Part shown: piece after piece, positions 62,776-64,000 of the stretch
Layout of the letters: every line of letters begins with the position of its first letter
Position numbering within the stretch: position 1 is the first letter of the stretch
Source: Kitasatospora aureofaciens
Lineage (GTDB): Bacteria > Actinomycetota > Actinomycetes > Streptomycetales > Streptomycetaceae
Assembly (NCBI RefSeq): GCF_019192735.1
Contig: NZ_JAHTKP010000035.1
Span: 1 to 64,000 of the forward strand
Direction: 5' to 3'
Length of the DNA stretch: 64,000 bases
Made by a program: the position numbers and the translations under genes
The notes under the pieces: generated by a model
Database searches by the model: none
What the model was told of the DNA's origin: nothing
The model's input: only the letters and a program-made list of their open reading frames with translations

Positions 62776-63414
62776 ATGGCCCACGACTTCCCGCTCTTCG
62801 GCGACCCCCACGGCTCCTCCCCGGAGCTCTCCCGGGAGGCGGTCCTGGCCGCCGTCGAGGCCCGGCTGATCTCCACCTTCGGCGAGCCGAGCGGCCGGGC
62901 CGCGGTCACCTTCCTCGGCACCGACCGGATCGAGGTGCTGCGCTTCGGCCCGGACGCCGAGGGCCTGGTCCGCTACGCGAGCCTCGGGATGTCCGCCGCG
63001 CCGATGGCCGACCCGACCGCGATGGTCGCCGACCAGGTGCGCGGCCCGCGCGCCGAACTGGTCCTGACGGTCCGCGGCGGACGCGACGACGTGCTCCGCA
63101 GCCTGGCCACCTTCGCCGCGACGCCGCAGGTGGAGGGCCTGGTGGTGGCCCCGGGCGGCTCGCTCGACCTGGGCGCCCCGCTGTGGGAGGGCGCGCCGTT
63201 CACGTCCGTGCTGGCCGCCGAGCCGGGCGGCCTGGTGCCGGACCTGGAACTGGACGAACCGGCCGACCCGGTCCGCTTCCTGCCGCTGCTCCCGATGACC
63301 CCCAACGAGGCCGGCTGGAAGCGCGTCCACGGCGCCGCCGCCCTCCAGGAGCGCTGGCTGAACCACGGCACCGACCTCCGTGACCCCGACCGCCGCGGCG
63401 TCCGCCTGGACTGA
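62776..63414 (+). CDS. Suppressor-of-fused-domain protein
   Basis: 212 residues. Suppressor-of-fused-like fold: VEARLISTFGEPSGRAAVTF, LRFGPDAEGLVRYASLGMSA, AELVLTVRGG (strand), LRSLATFAATPQVEGLVVAP, and FLPLLPMTPNEAGWKRVHGA near the C-terminus. Bacterial members are often immunity or regulatory proteins for toxin systems, but no toxin gene is nearby, so the role is unknown. ATG 62776 is preceded by TACGCT at 7 bases. The 120-bp gap to the next gene holds nothing I can identify. Confidence 0.87.
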   Translation: MAHDFPLFGDPHGSSPELSREAVLAAVEARLISTFGEPSGRAAVTFLGTDRIEVLRFGPDAEGLVRYASLGMSAAPMADPTAMVADQVRGPRAELVLTVRGGRDDVLRSLATFAATPQVEGLVVAPGGSLDLGAPLWEGAPFTSVLAAEPGGLVPDLELDEPADPVRFLPLLPMTPNEAGWKRVHGAAALQERWLNHGTDLRDPDRRGVRLD

Positions 63415-63534
63415 CGGCGCATCGCGGGGAGTGCCTTCCCGCTGCGCACCCACACGCCCGCGCGCGGGGGCGCGTGCGCTCACCTCCAACCGCTCCAACC
63501 GCCCGCGCACCCGATCGCACCCCCGGGGAGTGGC

Positions 63535-64000
63535 TCAGCCCTCGATCGGTTTCGCGCCGGTGGCCTGCGCCAGCAGGGCCTCGTACACCGCCGGGTCGGT
63601 CGTGTGCTCGCCGAGGCGGACGGTCTTGCGGCTGCCGTGGTAGTCGCTGGACCCGGTGACCAGCAGCCCGAGTTCGCCGGCCAGGCCGCGCAGCCGGGCG
63701 CGGGTCTCCTCGTCGTGGTCCGTGTGGTCGACCTCCAGTGCGGCCAGCCCGGCCGCCGCCAGGTCGGCGATCACCTGGTCCGACACGGTCCGCCCGCGCT
63801 TGACCGCGCCCGGGTGGGCGAACACCGGCACCCCGCCGGCCGCCCGGACCAGCCGGACCGCCTCGACCGGGTCGGTCTCGTGCTTGCGCACGTCCGCCCG
63901 GCCGCCGTTGGCCAGCCAGTCGGCGGTGAAGGCGTCCGAAACGGTCGCGACCACGCCCGCCTCGACGAGCGCGCTGGCGATGTGCGGCCGGCCGACCGAG
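63535..64000 (-). CDS. PHP-domain phosphoesterase, 5' end outside window
   Basis: C-terminal 155 residues of a PHP-family metal-dependent phosphoesterase. Visible parts: SVGRPHIASALVEAGVVATV (His ligand), GGVPVFAHPGAVKRG (HPG ligand), LEVDHTDHDEETRARL and LLVTGSSDYHGSRK (SDYHG ligands). The frame is open to the last base, so the start and the first metal-binding His pairs lie outside. Related actinobacterial proteins are RNase AM/3',5'-nucleotide phosphatase-like; the exact substrate is not known. Confidence 0.9.
   Translation of the reverse strand, partial: SVGRPHIASALVEAGVVATVSDAFTADWLANGGRADVRKHETDPVEAVRLVRAAGGVPVFAHPGAVKRGRTVSDQVIADLAAAGLAALEVDHTDHDEETRARLRGLAGELGLLVTGSSDYHGSRKTVRLGEHTTDPAVYEALLAQATGAKPIEG

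Overview
The base composition (strongly GC-rich), codon usage and gene content point to a Streptomycetaceae actinomycete (Streptomyces, Kitasatospora or a close relative). Markers are mshB (mycothiol synthesis), a DivIVA-domain protein, SpoIIE-type phosphatase/kinase fusions, a DUF3117 protein and many GTG starts. I saw no rRNA, tRNA, insertion sequence, prophage or CRISPR array. The window looks like a stable core-chromosome segment.

Region 1 (1-7.5 kb): two tandem PAS-PAS-GAF-PP2C-HATPase regulators (the first cut by the window edge), then an orphan LpqW-type substrate-binding lipoprotein. Region 2 (7.8-9.7 kb): typA/bipA with a clear terminator. Region 3 (10.1-28.0 kb): three consecutive complete oligopeptide ABC importer operons. 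Each has the order lipoprotein, permease B, permease C, ATPase D, ATPase F, with overlapping genes and a terminator at the end. The binding proteins and the typA-mshB neighbourhood resemble the Streptomyces bldK locus, so this is probably an expanded bldK-like peptide import array. A second LpqW-type lipoprotein (28.1-29.8 kb, minus strand) closes the array, so five SBP_bac_5 lipoproteins lie within 24 kb.

Region 4 (29.9-34.3 kb, minus strand): a large single-pass protein with a proline/asparagine-rich arm and peptidoglycan-binding-like repeats, DUF6113, mshB and a tiny membrane protein. Region 5 (34.6-40.8 kb): an S9 peptidase, a candidate leaderless micro-gene, and an ABC-2 exporter with its two-component system. 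Region 6 (40.8-52.1 kb): housekeeping genes including a SirB1-type protein, a GNAT protein, fdxA-dapC, dapE, a LOG protein, a FolP2-type protein, a DivIVA-domain protein, tag, an enoyl-CoA hydratase and DUF3117. Region 7 (52.2-57.6 kb): O-methyltransferase, sigE-type ECF sigma factor, zinc anti-sigma factor, tatB and mrp. An htrA-type protease expected between the anti-sigma gene and tatB is absent. Region 8 (57.6-64 kb): DUF1003 plus a soluble MgtE-like protein, an FMN-barrel protein, an EamA exporter, corA with a long structured leader, a suppressor-of-fused protein and a truncated PHP protein.

From typA to corA the gene order follows Mycobacterium tuberculosis Rv1165-Rv1239c (recalled, not searched). 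The peptide-importer array sits between typA and mshB. Regulatory structure is dense. At least nine genes have a TANNNT box 6-8 bases before the start codon, as in leaderless transcripts. The sigE gene has an ECF-type promoter that it may recognise itself. Most transcription units end in perfect 14-15 bp hairpins.
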